DNA of 64,000 bases, from assembly GCA_004366385.1 (NCBI GenBank), contig SIRU01000015.1:1-64000 (forward strand). The letters are read 5' to 3'. The stretch comes from Actinomycetota bacterium. Lineage in GTDB: Bacteria; Actinomycetota; Thermoleophilia; Gaiellales; Gaiellaceae. Of the stretch, positions 16,423-24,939 are shown one piece after another. Position numbers and translations under genes: made by a program. The notes under the pieces were generated by a model that had not been told where the DNA came from, did not search any database, and saw only the letters and a program-made list of their open reading frames with translations. Each line of letters opens with the position of its first letter. Positions within the stretch are counted from its first letter, which is position 1.

Positions 16423-17252
16423 ACCTCCACCCCTCCCCGTTCCACCGCGGCGGCAACCGCGAGCGCCTCGACCGTTTCGCGCACCTCGTGGGCCCGGATC
16501 ATCCACGCTCCGCGCTCGAAGGCCGCGACCGCCGCGGCGAGCGAGGCAGCCGGCGTCCCGACCGGGCCGGGCTCGCCGACGACGCGCGCGAGCGTGCTCT
16601 TCCGCGAGAGCCCGACCAGCACCGGCGGCCCGAGCGCGGCGAGCGAGTCGAGGCGGCGGACGAGCTCGAGGTTCTGGTCGGGCGTCTTGCCGAACCCGAT
16701 CCCGGGGTCGACGCAGATCCGCTCCTCGGGGATCCCGGCGTCGACCGCAAAGGCGACGCGCTCCTCCAGGAATGCGAACACTTCGGCGGCCACGTCGTCG
16801 TAGTGGGGTGCGGACTGCATCGTCCGCGGCTCCCCCTGCATGTGCATGAGACAGACATACGCACCGTGCTCGGCCACGACGCCGGCTAGCTCGGGGTCGC
16901 CGCGCAGCGCGGTCACGTCGTTGACGAGCTCCGCGCCCAGCTCCAGCGCGCGCCGCGCGACCGCCGCCTTCGACGTGTCGATCGAGAGCGGGAGCCCAGC
17001 GAGTCCCTCGAGCACGGGCTCGACTCGGCGCAGCTCCTCCTCGGCGCCCACCCGCTCGGCGCCCGGCCGCGTCGACTCGCCGCCCACGTCGACGAGCGCG
17101 GCGCCCTCGGCGACGAGCCGCCGCGCGTGCGCGATCGCGTCCGCGGGCGCCGCGAACCGCCCGCCGTCGGAGAAACTGTCGGGCGTGACGTTCACGACGC
17201 CCATGACCGCGGGCCGCGGCCAGCGCTCCTCGATCGGGATCACGCCGCCCAC
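16419..17252 (-). CDS. folP: Dihydropteroate synthase
   Basis: 277 residues, TIM barrel. Condenses the folK product with p-aminobenzoate. Signatures: VMGVVNVTPDSFSDGG, VDVGGESTRPGA, INDV-type LVNDVTALRG, LMHMQGEPRTMQ, DPGIGFGKTPDQN and LVGLSRKSTL. GTG 17252 has TAGGCT seven bases upstream on the minus strand. First gene of folP-folB-folK. folE, which precedes folP in M. tuberculosis, is not in this window. Confidence 0.97.
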   Translation of the reverse strand: MGGVIPIEERWPRPAVMGVVNVTPDSFSDGGRFAAPADAIAHARRLVAEGAALVDVGGESTRPGAERVGAEEELRRVEPVLEGLAGLPLSIDTSKAAVARRALELGAELVNDVTALRGDPELAGVVAEHGAYVCLMHMQGEPRTMQSAPHYDDVAAEVFAFLEERVAFAVDAGIPEERICVDPGIGFGKTPDQNLELVRRLDSLAALGPPVLVGLSRKSTLARVVGEPGPVGTPAASLAAAVAAFERGAWMIRAHEVRETVEALAVAAAVERGGVEV

Positions 17253-17299
17253 CGAAGTGAGCCTAGCGCCGACTGCCCGTTTCGTGAAAGGCTCCCGTC

Positions 17300-17701
17300 A
17301 TGAGCACATCAGCCTCCACCACAGGCCCGCTCGGGCAACGGCGCGGGATCGGCTTCGCGATCCTCATCTTCATCGTCACGTTCGGGATCTACTCCCTGTA
17401 CTGGGTGTTCAAGACCCAGGACGAGGTGAAGAACCACTCCGGGATCGGCGTCGGAGGGGTTCTCGGCCTCGTGATCTGGATCGTCGTCTCCCCGGTCAGC
17501 TGGTTCCTCATCCCGTCCGAGGTCGGGAAGATGTACGCCGCGGACGGCCGCGAGCAGCCGTTCACGGGCTGGACCGGCCTCTGGGTCCTGCTCCCGATCG
17601 TCGGCGCCATCGTCTGGTTCGTGAAGATCCAGGGCGCGCTGAACCGGTACTGGGAGAGCAAGGCGGCCCCCGCCCCGCTGGCGGCGCCCATACCGGCGTA
17701 G
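17300..17701 (+). CDS. DUF4234 family membrane protein
   Basis: 133 residues with hydrophobic segments near 16-33, 47-68 and 88-108. The GFAILIFIVTFGIYSLYW...KTQDEVKNHSG opening matches DUF4234. Function unknown. GAAAGG lies ten bases before the ATG. It is divergent from folP. Confidence 0.8.
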   Translation: MSTSASTTGPLGQRRGIGFAILIFIVTFGIYSLYWVFKTQDEVKNHSGIGVGGVLGLVIWIVVSPVSWFLIPSEVGKMYAADGREQPFTGWTGLWVLLPIVGAIVWFVKIQGALNRYWESKAAPAPLAAPIPA

Positions 17702-17740
17702 ACGTCGCGCTCGCGTGGGCATCGAGGCGGCGCCGGTAGC

Positions 17741-18667
17741 GTGGCCCGCGCGCTCGTCCCTGCGCTCGTCGTGCTAGGGCTCGTCGGCGTCGTCGCGATC
17801 GCGGCGACGGGCACGACGTCCTCCGGCACCGGCGAGACGCGCCCGCCCGCGGACGTCGTGCTGGACACGATCGTCAGCGTCGGGCTCGTCGCGCTCATCC
17901 CGGCGCTGGCGATCTTCCTGTGGGCGTTCACCCAGCGCAAGCACATGGCGCGCGAGCTGGCGAGACACCGCACACAGCGCCGTGGAGGGCTCACGGCGTT
18001 CGTCTTCATCGCGATGCTCTTCGGCGTCGCCGCGTACTACCGGTTCAGGGCCTGGGACGCCCCGGTCTTCGGCGAGGAGGAGGAGCGGGCGTTCCCGGGC
18101 AACGGGATTCCCGAGCCGGTGCCACCCGGGCCGGGCGAGCTCCCGGCCCCGCGCGAGCCGGAGTTCGCATGGCTCCCCACGTCGATCATCGTCGGCCTCG
18201 TGATCGTCGCGATCGTGGCCTACGTGATCGCCGGCCGGCGAGCCGCACGCCCGCTCGACGCCGACGAGGAGCTCGCGGCGCAGCTCGCGGCCGCGCTGGA
18301 CGAGAGCCTCGACGCGCTCCGCGCTGAGCCCGACCCGCGCCGCGCCGTGATCGCCGCCTACGCCCGGCTCGAGCTGGTGCTGGCTGCGAACGAGCTGGCC
18401 CGCCGAGAGGCCGAGACGCCGAACGAGTACCTTGCACGCATCCTGGACGACCTCGACGTGGAGCGGCGGTCGGTCGAGCGCCTCACCGGCCTCTTCACCG
18501 AGGCCAAGTTCTCGAGCCATGCCGTCGACGCGGCGATGAAGGAGGAGGCGATCGACGCGCTCTCGACCGTGCGTGACGAGCTCCGCGCGCGCAGGGAGGC
18601 GGAGCGCGCAGAGACGCACGCCGCCTCGACGCCGCGCGAGGCAGGGGTGGGAGGCGCGAGCTCGTGA
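17741..18667 (+). CDS. DUF4129-type membrane protein
   Basis: 308 residues. Hydrophobic segments near 5-24, 44-64, 86-100 and 148-164 alternate with a proline/acidic linker (EEEERAFPGNGIPEPVPPGP). The C-terminal cytoplasmic half has the DUF4129 pattern (DPRRAVIAAYARLELVL...RREAETPNEYLARIL and FTEAKFSSHAVD). DUF4129 usually ends transglutaminase-like proteins encoded with MoxR and DUF58; here it stands alone with its own helices. First gene of a five-gene operon. The next gene overlaps its stop (GTGA). Confidence 0.8.
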   Translation: MARALVPALVVLGLVGVVAIAATGTTSSGTGETRPPADVVLDTIVSVGLVALIPALAIFLWAFTQRKHMARELARHRTQRRGGLTAFVFIAMLFGVAAYYRFRAWDAPVFGEEEERAFPGNGIPEPVPPGPGELPAPREPEFAWLPTSIIVGLVIVAIVAYVIAGRRAARPLDADEELAAQLAAALDESLDALRAEPDPRRAVIAAYARLELVLAANELARREAETPNEYLARILDDLDVERRSVERLTGLFTEAKFSSHAVDAAMKEEAIDALSTVRDELRARREAERAETHAASTPREAGVGGASS

Positions 18668-19173
18668 GGGCCGACGTCCGCAGCGCGCTCCGCTTCCTGC
18701 GCCTCCCGACCCTCGCGCTGATCGGCATCGCCGTGTTCCTGCCCGGTCGCCTCGAGCTCGCGATCCGCGTCTACGCGCTCCTGCTCTCCGGCATCGCGCT
18801 CCTCCTCGTGCTCGCGGCGCTGCGCCGAGCGTACCCGCCGGCGGCGGCGCTGCGCCCCCCGCCGGGGCGCGCGCCGGTCGCTCGCCGCCCGGGCACGCTG
18901 AGCCGGCTCGAGCACGTCTCCGCCCTCGGCGTCGCCGGCGCGTTCGACCTCCACCACCGGCTGCGCCCGCGGCTGCGCGGGGTGGCGAGCGGCCTGCTCA
19001 TGGCCAGAAGGCGTGTCTCGCTCGACGCCGAGCCCGAGATCGCCCGCGCCGTCCTCGGTGAGGAGACGTTCGAGCTCGTGCGGCCCGACCGGCGGCCGCC
19101 CGAGGATCGCCGCGCGCGCGGCCTCCCCGTGGAGGATCTGCGGCGCGTCGTCGAGTCGCTGGAGCGCGTGTGA
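18664..19173 (+). CDS. Two-helix membrane protein of the MoxR-DUF58 operon
   Basis: 169 residues of unknown family. Two adjacent hydrophobic stretches (residues about 14-30 and 35-55) form a hairpin; the rest is basic and soluble with many arginines. GTG 18664 overlaps the previous stop by four bases, and its own TGA overlaps the ATG of moxR (TGATG), so it is clearly translated within the operon. Probably an accessory of the MoxR/DUF58 complex, by context only. Confidence 0.7.
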   Translation: MRADVRSALRFLRLPTLALIGIAVFLPGRLELAIRVYALLLSGIALLLVLAALRRAYPPAAALRPPPGRAPVARRPGTLSRLEHVSALGVAGAFDLHHRLRPRLRGVASGLLMARRRVSLDAEPEIARAVLGEETFELVRPDRRPPEDRRARGLPVEDLRRVVESLERV

Positions 19174-20141
19174 TGGAGCTCGAGCGCGTCCGCGAGCTCG
19201 GCGCCGAGGCGCTCGACGAGGTCGAGCGTGCGGTCGTCGGCAAGCGTGACTCACTCGAGCTCGTCCTCGTCGGCTTCCTCGCCGACGGGCACGTGCTGCT
19301 CGAGGACTACCCGGGCCTCGCCAAGACGCTCGCCGCGCGCTCGTTCGCGCAGGTGCTCAGCATGCGCTTCTCGCGGATCCAGTTCACGCCCGACCTCATG
19401 CCGTCCGACGTCACCGGCTCCTCGATCTGGAACCAGCGCGACGGCGACTTCGACTTCCGCCCCGGGCCGATCTTCACGAACCTCCTGCTCGCCGACGAGA
19501 TCAACCGCGCGCCGCCCAAGACGCAGGCGGCGCTCCTCGAGGCGATGCAGGAGCGCCAGGTGACGATCGAGGGCGAGACGCACCGGCTGGAGCCGCCGTT
19601 CCTCGTGATCGCGACCCAGAACCCGATCGAGTACGAGGGGACGTACCCGCTGCCGGAGGCGCAGCTCGACCGCTTCCTCCTCCGCACCGCGTTCGGGTAC
19701 CCGGCGCGCGAGGACGAGCTGGAGGTGCTCGGCCGCCGGATCGAGCGGCAGGCCGACGACGTCGAGCTCCGGCCGGTCGTCGACCGGGAGACGCTGCTCG
19801 AGATGCAGCGGGCGGTCGAGCGGGTCTACGTCGCCGACAGCATCCAGGGCTACTGCGTCGACCTCGTCACGGCCACGCGTACGTCCGCGAGCGTGGCGGT
19901 CGGAGCCAGCCCACGCGGCTCGCTGGCCCTGCTCAAGCTCGCCCGCTGCAAGGCCGCGCTCGCAGGGCGAGACCACGTGCTGCCCGACGACGTCAAGGTG
20001 GTCGCAGTGCCGGCGCTCGGCCACCGCCTCGTGCTGCGGCCGGAGCTCTGGGTGCAGCGGGTCTCCGCGGAGGACGTCGTCCGCGACATCCTCGCGGGCG
20101 TCCCCACGCCGCGCGCCGAGGACGTCGCGAGCATCCCGTGA
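19173..20141 (+). CDS. MoxR family AAA+ ATPase
   Basis: 322 residues. Walker A is LLEDYPGLAKT near residue 43, with Ala in place of the usual Gly of GVGKT. Walker B is LLADEINRAPPKTQAALLEAM near 108-128, sensor 1 is VIATQNPIEYEGTYPLPEAQLDRF. A helical lid follows. MoxR proteins act as chaperones or metal/cofactor insertases with vWA-type partners; the DUF58 gene downstream is the expected partner. ATG 19173 gives MELERV; a GTG one codon earlier is possible. Confidence 0.93.
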   Translation: MELERVRELGAEALDEVERAVVGKRDSLELVLVGFLADGHVLLEDYPGLAKTLAARSFAQVLSMRFSRIQFTPDLMPSDVTGSSIWNQRDGDFDFRPGPIFTNLLLADEINRAPPKTQAALLEAMQERQVTIEGETHRLEPPFLVIATQNPIEYEGTYPLPEAQLDRFLLRTAFGYPAREDELEVLGRRIERQADDVELRPVVDRETLLEMQRAVERVYVADSIQGYCVDLVTATRTSASVAVGASPRGSLALLKLARCKAALAGRDHVLPDDVKVVAVPALGHRLVLRPELWVQRVSAEDVVRDILAGVPTPRAEDVASIP

Positions 20142-21412
20142 AGCGGCGCTCGAGCCCGCGTCTCGAGGGCTACGCGGTCCTCGTCGCGACGGGCCTCGTG
20201 GCCGCGCTCGTCGTCCGGCGGCCCGAGCTGGCGATCGCGGCGGCGCCGTTCGCCGTGCTCCTCGTGCTCGGGACGACCCTGGCACGCGACCCGCGCGTCG
20301 CGGTCACCTTCTCGTTGGCGACGACCCGCACGGTCGAGCAGGCGGAGGTCGAGGCCGAGCTCCGCGTTCGAGCCGACGCCGCGGTCGACCGGCTCGAGCT
20401 GCTGCTCGAGCTCCCGCCCGGCGTCGAGGCGCTCGACGGCGGGGACGCGCAGGCGGTGTCGCTGCGCGCACGCGAGCCGCGGACGCTCCCGCTCGTCCTC
20501 CGAGGCACCCGCTGGGGGGCGTACGAGCTCGGCGGGATCGAGGTGCGCGCCCGCGACCGGCTGCGCGTCGTGGTCTGGGAGGAGCGCGTCTCGAGGCCCG
20601 TCGAGCTCAAGGTCTATCCCGGCGCGGAGACGCTGAGCCGGATCATCGCGCCCGTCGAGACGCAGGCGTTCGCCGGGAGCGAGGTCGCACGGGTCAAGGG
20701 CGACGGGATCGAGTACGCCGACATCCGCGACTACGTCCCGGGCGACCGCGTGCGCGCGATCAACTGGCGGGCGTCGGCGAGGAAGCGCTCGCTCGTCGTC
20801 AACGAGCGCCATCCGGAGCGGAACACGGACGTCGTGCTCTTCGTCGACAGCTTCGTCGACGTGCGCGGCGGCGAAGAGAGCACGCTCGACGACGCCGTAC
20901 GGGCGACCGCGACGCTGGCGGGCCTCTACCTCGACCGCCGGGACCGCGTCGGCCTCGTCTCGTTCGGCGGCATCCTGCGCTGGCTCCAGCCCGGCATGGG
21001 GATCCTCCAGCGCTACCGGCTGATCGAGACGCTGCTCGAGACCGGGGTCGTGCCCGACTACACGTGGCGCGATGTGAACCTGATCCCGGCGCGCATCCTG
21101 CCGCCGAAGGCGCTCGTGGTCGGGATCAGCCCGCTCGTCGACCCGCGCTTCGCGACGGCTCTCGGTGACCTGCGCGCGCGCGGCTTCGACGTCGTCGTCG
21201 TCGAGGTCGATCCCGTCGCGCTCGTCGCTCCCGGCTCGGACGAGGTCGAGGCGCTCGCGCACCGGCTCTGGCTGCTCGAGCGCGAGGTGCTCCACGCGCG
21301 GCTCGCGAGCCTGGGCATCGGCGTCGCGCGCTGGGGAGACTCGAGGCCGCTCGAGGGGGCGATCGAGGAGGTGAGGACGTTCAGGCGCTACGCCAGGCTC
21401 GCACGCGTCTAG
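20138..21412 (+). CDS. DUF58 domain protein (vWA-like)
   Basis: 424 residues. Two N-terminal hydrophobic segments (11-26, 31-46), then a beta-rich region, then the DUF58 signature GDGIEYADIRDYVPGDRVRAINWRASAR near residues 188-213. The vWA-like domain has DVVLFVDSFVDV (a MIDAS-like DxxxD rather than DxSxS). GTG 20138 overlaps the moxR stop (GTGA). It probably works with MoxR in an envelope-related maturation task, as proposed for the family. Confidence 0.9.
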   Translation: MKRRSSPRLEGYAVLVATGLVAALVVRRPELAIAAAPFAVLLVLGTTLARDPRVAVTFSLATTRTVEQAEVEAELRVRADAAVDRLELLLELPPGVEALDGGDAQAVSLRAREPRTLPLVLRGTRWGAYELGGIEVRARDRLRVVVWEERVSRPVELKVYPGAETLSRIIAPVETQAFAGSEVARVKGDGIEYADIRDYVPGDRVRAINWRASARKRSLVVNERHPERNTDVVLFVDSFVDVRGGEESTLDDAVRATATLAGLYLDRRDRVGLVSFGGILRWLQPGMGILQRYRLIETLLETGVVPDYTWRDVNLIPARILPPKALVVGISPLVDPRFATALGDLRARGFDVVVVEVDPVALVAPGSDEVEALAHRLWLLEREVLHARLASLGIGVARWGDSRPLEGAIEEVRTFRRYARLARV

Positions 21413-21504
21413 CCGCGGGCGTCGCCGCATTCGGGCTCGCGGTCGCGCTCGCGGCGCTGCCGCTCGCGCGCGGGAGCGACGGTGTCGTCGAGGTCGGCGC
21501 GCGG

Positions 21505-21927
21505 GTGGTGATCGCCGCGCTGCTCGTCCTCCTGGCCGCGCTGGTCAACTCGTGGCCGGCGCTCGTCCCCGTCTCGCTCGTCCTCCTCGGCGGCGTCTAC
21601 GGGATGCAGCTCGCGGTCGACGACGCCCCGCTCGACGCCGCGGTCGTTCTCGTCGCCGCCGGCCTCGTCGTCACCGCCGAGCTCGCGTACTGGTCGCTCG
21701 AGGAGCGGGAGCGGGTCAAGACCGAACCCGGGGAGGCGTTCCGCCGCCTCGCGCTCGTGGCGGTCCTCGGCCTCGGCGCGCTCGCGGTCGCGGCGCTGCC
21801 GCTCGCGCTCGTGGACGTCGTCCGCGCCCGCGGGCTCGCCGTGGACATCCTGGGCGCGCTGGCCGCGACGGCGGTCCTCGTCGCGGTCGTCCTCGCCGCC
21901 CGCGGATCAGGCCGGACGAGCCGGTAG
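21505..21927 (+). CDS. Small membrane protein at the end of the MoxR-DUF58 operon
   Basis: 140 residues, four hydrophobic segments, unknown family. The frame is open upstream of GTG 21505. Positions about 21413-21480 would encode another hydrophobic segment (AAGVAAFGLAVALAALPLA), but no ATG, GTG or TTG lies in that frame between the DUF58 stop and 21505, so either the true start is unusual or that helix has been lost. Last gene of the operon; a toxin-antitoxin remnant follows directly. Confidence 0.6.
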   Translation: MVIAALLVLLAALVNSWPALVPVSLVLLGGVYGMQLAVDDAPLDAAVVLVAAGLVVTAELAYWSLEERERVKTEPGEAFRRLALVAVLGLGALAVAALPLALVDVVRARGLAVDILGALAATAVLVAVVLAARGSGRTSR

Positions 21928-21930
21928 CGG

Positions 21931-22010
21931 GCGCAAGCCTCTTCGACGAGCTGCCTCCCGACCTGCTCGCGGCCTTCTCCGGCGAGGACGACGACGAAGT
22001 TCCTGCTTGA
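21931..22010 (+). pseudogene. Remnant of a Phd/VapB-type antitoxin (C-terminus only)
   Basis: The frame ending at the TGA 22008-22010 reads GASLFDELPPDLLAAFSGED, the typical tail of antitoxins that pair with PIN toxins. No N-terminal DNA-binding part is present; the frame runs back into the end of the membrane gene. The next frame starts a PIN domain, the usual overlap of such pairs. Confidence 0.6.
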
Positions 22011-22062
22011 CACGCATGTCGTCCTCTGGTGGCTTGCGGACGAGCCCCTCGCGGAAGTGGCG
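21997..22062 (+). pseudogene. Remnant of a VapC-type PIN toxin (N-terminus only)
   Basis: The frame reads KFLLDTHVVLWWLADEPLAE, the N-terminus of VapC PIN toxins with the first catalytic Asp of LLDTH. The codon before Lys is ACG where an ATG is expected, and after about 22 codons the similarity ends. The toxin is therefore dead: start lost and three quarters of the domain deleted. Confidence 0.65.
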
Positions 22063-22290
22063 GACAGCACGTCCAGGCGACCGCGCACGACGACGCACCG
22101 GCTCGTCAGGCGCTTCCAGCGCGCCCGATATGAGGCGCTGTCCTTCTCGGGCGCGGTGGTCTCGATGACGACCTGCCAGCGGCCGTCCCTCCGCGTTTGC
22201 GTGCCCGCGACCGAGCTGCCCAGGGTCGTTCCGCAGGGCCGCCGCACGACGGCGACGTACTCGTGGGCCTTGCGGATCGGGATCGCGCCC
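22063..22290 (-). other. Possible remnant of a secreted beta-sandwich repeat, minus strand
   Basis: This stretch has no complete gene. One minus-strand frame reads CGTTLGSSVAGTQTRRDGRW then SASYRARWKRLTSR, which resembles repeat modules of secreted actinobacterial proteins. It lacks a start and a signal peptide and fuses out of frame into the toxin remnant. Together with the PIN fragment this makes 21928-22317 a small gene graveyard. Confidence 0.3.
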
Positions 22291-22296
22291 GCGAAG

Positions 22297-22320
22297 TGGG
22301 CGAGGCAAGCCCCGCACCTA
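22297..22320. repeat. Degenerate family-1 palindrome ending at the ftsH stop
   Basis: GTGGGCGAGGCAAGCC-CCGCACCTA matches the 8397 copy over most of its length, including a GCGAAG upstream and CTACGA downstream. The CTA at 22318-22320 is again the complement of the stop codon of the minus-strand gene, here ftsH. Confidence 0.6.
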
Positions 22321-24261
22321 CGAGGGGGCGCCCTCGGGGGGTGGAGGTTGCATCGCGGTGCCGGGGATGGGGCGCGGCTGCGGGCGGAGCTTCGGCTTCT
22401 TCCCGGCCTCGGCCTCCGGCTCGGGCGTCGGGACCTCCTCGGGGAACACCGACTCCTCGGACTCGCCGGCGAGCAGGCGCTCGTACTGGTCCTTGTCGAT
22501 CGTCTCGCGCTCGATCAGGATCGCCGACAGCCGGTGCAGGTCGTCCATGTGCTCGCGCAGGACGGCGTGCGCGGTCTGGTGCGCCTCCTCGATCACGCGC
22601 CGGATCTCGTCGTCGATCTCCTTCGCGATCTCCTCCGAGTAGTCGGCCTCCGAGGAGATGTCACGCCCGAGGAACGGCTGGTCGTGGTTGCGCCCCAGCA
22701 CCCGTGGCCCGAGCTTCTCGCTCATCCCGAAGCGCATCACCATCTGCTTCGCGGTCGAGGTCACCCGCTCCAGGTCGTTCGCAGCGCCCGTCGTCACCTC
22801 GTGGAAGACGAGCTCCTCCGCCGCGCGCCCGCCCAGCGTCATCGCCAGCTCGTCCATCAGCGCCGACTTCGTCGTCAGGTAGCGATCCTCGGTCGGCAGC
22901 GAGATCGTGAGCCCCAGCGCCTGCCCGCGCGACACGATCGTGATCTTGTGCACCGGGTTCGTGTGCTCCAGGTAGTGCCCGACCAGCGCGTGTCCCATCT
23001 CGTGGTAGGCCGTGATCTTGCGCTCCTTCTCCGACAGCAGCCGCGCCTTCTTCTCCGGGCCCGCGATCACGCGCATGATCCCTTCCTCGAGCTCGTCCTG
23101 CTCGATCATCTTCTTGCCGCGGCGGGCCGCCAGCAGCGCCGCCTCGTTGATCAGGTTCGACAGGTCGGCGCCCGTGAAGCCGGGCGTCCCCGCGGCCAGC
23201 GTGTCCAGGTCGATCTCACGCGCCAGCGGCTTCCCGCGCGAGTGCACCTCCAAGATCTTCCGGCGCCCGTTGCGGTCCGGGCGGTCGACCACGATCTGCC
23301 GGTCGAAGCGGCCGGGTCGCAGCAGCGCAGGATCGAGGATGTCAGGCCGGTTCGTGGCCGCGATGAGGATGATGTTGTCCTTCATCTCGAAGCCGTCCAT
23401 CTCGACGAGGAGCTGGTTCAGCGTCTGCTCACGTTCGTCGTGGCCGCCTCCGAGGCCCGCGCCGCGATGCCGGCCGACAGCGTCGATCTCGTCCATGAAG
23501 ATGATGCAGGGGGACGCCTGCTTCGCCTGCTCGAACAGGTCGCGCACGCGCGAGGCGCCGACGCCCACGAACATCTCGACGAAGTCGGAGCCCGAGATCG
23601 AGAAGAACGGCACCCCCGCCTCACCCGCGACCGCACGCGCGAGCAGCGTCTTCCCCGTCCCCGGCGGCCCGTACAGGAGCACACCCTTCGGGATCCGCGC
23701 GCCCAGCGCCTGGAACTTCTTCGGGTTCTCGAGGAACTCCTTGATCTCGTGCAGCTCCTCGACCGCCTCGTCCGCGCCGGCGACGTCCTTGAACGTCACC
23801 TTCGGCGAGTCGGGCGACATGCGCTTCGCACGGCTCTTCCCGAAGCTCATCACCTTCGAGCCGCCTCCCTGCATCTGGTTCATGAGGAAGATCCAGAAGG
23901 CGATGATGATCACGAACGGCAGGACGCTGATGAGCAGCGACCACCACGGCGAGGAGCCCGTGCCCTTCGAGTCGTAGCGGACGTTCTGCTCCTTCAGGAG
24001 GTTCTCGAACCGCGTCGCCGACTGCGGCGTCGGGTAGTTGACCTCGACCTTGTCGCCGTTGACCAGCGCCAGCGTGAGCTTCTGGTTCGAGGGGGTGAAG
24101 AGCACCTCGTTGACGTCGCCGCTCTCGACCCGCGTGAACGCCTCCGAGTACGTGATCTTCTGCTGCTCGTCGCGCCCCGACATGAACACCTGGCTCGCCA
24201 CGTAGACGAGCAGGACGATCACGATCAGGGGGAAGAGTGCGCTGCGGAGAAACCTGTTCAC
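22318..24261 (-). CDS. ftsH: ATP-dependent zinc metalloprotease FtsH
   Basis: 647 residues, full length. TM helix at residues 8-27, short periplasmic domain, second TM at about 108-127. The AAA+ module has [13 protein letters not shown] and [12 protein letters not shown] with the SRH region ([21 protein letters not shown]). The protease has HEMGH near residue 422 and the third zinc ligand Asp in the NDLERVT region. The tail is Pro/Glu-rich. It degrades misfolded membrane proteins and short-lived regulators. GTG 24261 has TACCCT twelve bases upstream. Downstream of tilS-hpt, as in other actinobacteria. Confidence 0.97.
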   Translation of the reverse strand: MNRFLRSALFPLIVIVLLVYVASQVFMSGRDEQQKITYSEAFTRVESGDVNEVLFTPSNQKLTLALVNGDKVEVNYPTPQSATRFENLLKEQNVRYDSKGTGSSPWWSLLISVLPFVIIIAFWIFLMNQMQGGGSKVMSFGKSRAKRMSPDSPKVTFKDVAGADEAVEELHEIKEFLENPKKFQALGARIPKGVLLYGPPGTGKTLLARAVAGEAGVPFFSISGSDFVEMFVGVGASRVRDLFEQAKQASPCIIFMDEIDAVGRHRGAGLGGGHDEREQTLNQLLVEMDGFEMKDNIILIAATNRPDILDPALLRPGRFDRQIVVDRPDRNGRRKILEVHSRGKPLAREIDLDTLAAGTPGFTGADLSNLINEAALLAARRGKKMIEQDELEEGIMRVIAGPEKKARLLSEKERKITAYHEMGHALVGHYLEHTNPVHKITIVSRGQALGLTISLPTEDRYLTTKSALMDELAMTLGGRAAEELVFHEVTTGAANDLERVTSTAKQMVMRFGMSEKLGPRVLGRNHDQPFLGRDISSEADYSEEIAKEIDDEIRRVIEEAHQTAHAVLREHMDDLHRLSAILIERETIDKDQYERLLAGESEESVFPEEVPTPEPEAEAGKKPKLRPQPRPIPGTAMQPPPPEGAPS

Positions 24262-24378
24262 GGAGGTGGTCGCAGGGTAGCACCGTGCCCGTTCGCCACC
24301 CGGCCCGCGTCCCCTGTCTCGGATTAGCCGCTCGTTGCGTCGCTACGTGCCGTTTCGCACGTGCCGGTCGCCCGTGCC

Positions 24379-24939
24379 CTATGTCGCGTTGGGGATCAGC
24401 TCGGGGTTGAGGACCGCGACGTACGGCAGGTTGCGGTAGCGCTCCGCGAAGTCGAGGCCGTACCCGATGACGAAGCGGTTCGGGATCTCGAAGCCGACGT
24501 AGCGCACCGGCACGTCGATCTCGCGCCGCTCGGGCTTCGTCAGGAGCGTGACCACCTCCAGCGACGCTGGCTTGCGCGCGCGCAGGTTCCGCATGAGGTA
24601 CGAGAGCGTGAGGCCGGAGTCGATGATGTCCTCGACCACCAGCACGTCGCGGTCGGCGACGTTGATGTCGAGGTCCTTGAGGATGCGGACGACGCCGGAG
24701 GAGTCCGTGGCCGCGCCGTAGCTCGAGATCGCCATGAAGTCGATCTCGCACGGCACCGTCAGCTCGCGCATGAGGTCGGCCATGAAGAACACGGCGCCCT
24801 TGAGCACGCCAACGAGGAGGAGGTCGCGGCCCGCGTAGTCGGCGGAGATCTCGGTGCCCAGCTCGGCGATCCGGCTCTGGAGCGCGAGCTGCTCGATGAG
24901 CACCTCGCCGACGGCTTGATCGAGCTCGGTCTGCGTCAT
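24379..24939 (-). CDS. hpt: Hypoxanthine(-guanine) phosphoribosyltransferase
   Basis: 186 residues. Purine salvage using PRPP. Hallmarks: LLLVGVLKGAVFFMADL, the PRPP-binding VLVVEDIIDSGLTLSYL, and VGFEIPNRFVIGYGLDFAE. The start is ATG 24939, which overlaps the tilS stop (ATGA) and has GGAAGGA at good spacing; an ATG at 24957 is also in frame. Translationally coupled to tilS, as in many bacteria. Confidence 0.95.
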   Translation of the reverse strand: MTQTELDQAVGEVLIEQLALQSRIAELGTEISADYAGRDLLLVGVLKGAVFFMADLMRELTVPCEIDFMAISSYGAATDSSGVVRILKDLDINVADRDVLVVEDIIDSGLTLSYLMRNLRARKPASLEVVTLLTKPERREIDVPVRYVGFEIPNRFVIGYGLDFAERYRNLPYVAVLNPELIPNAT

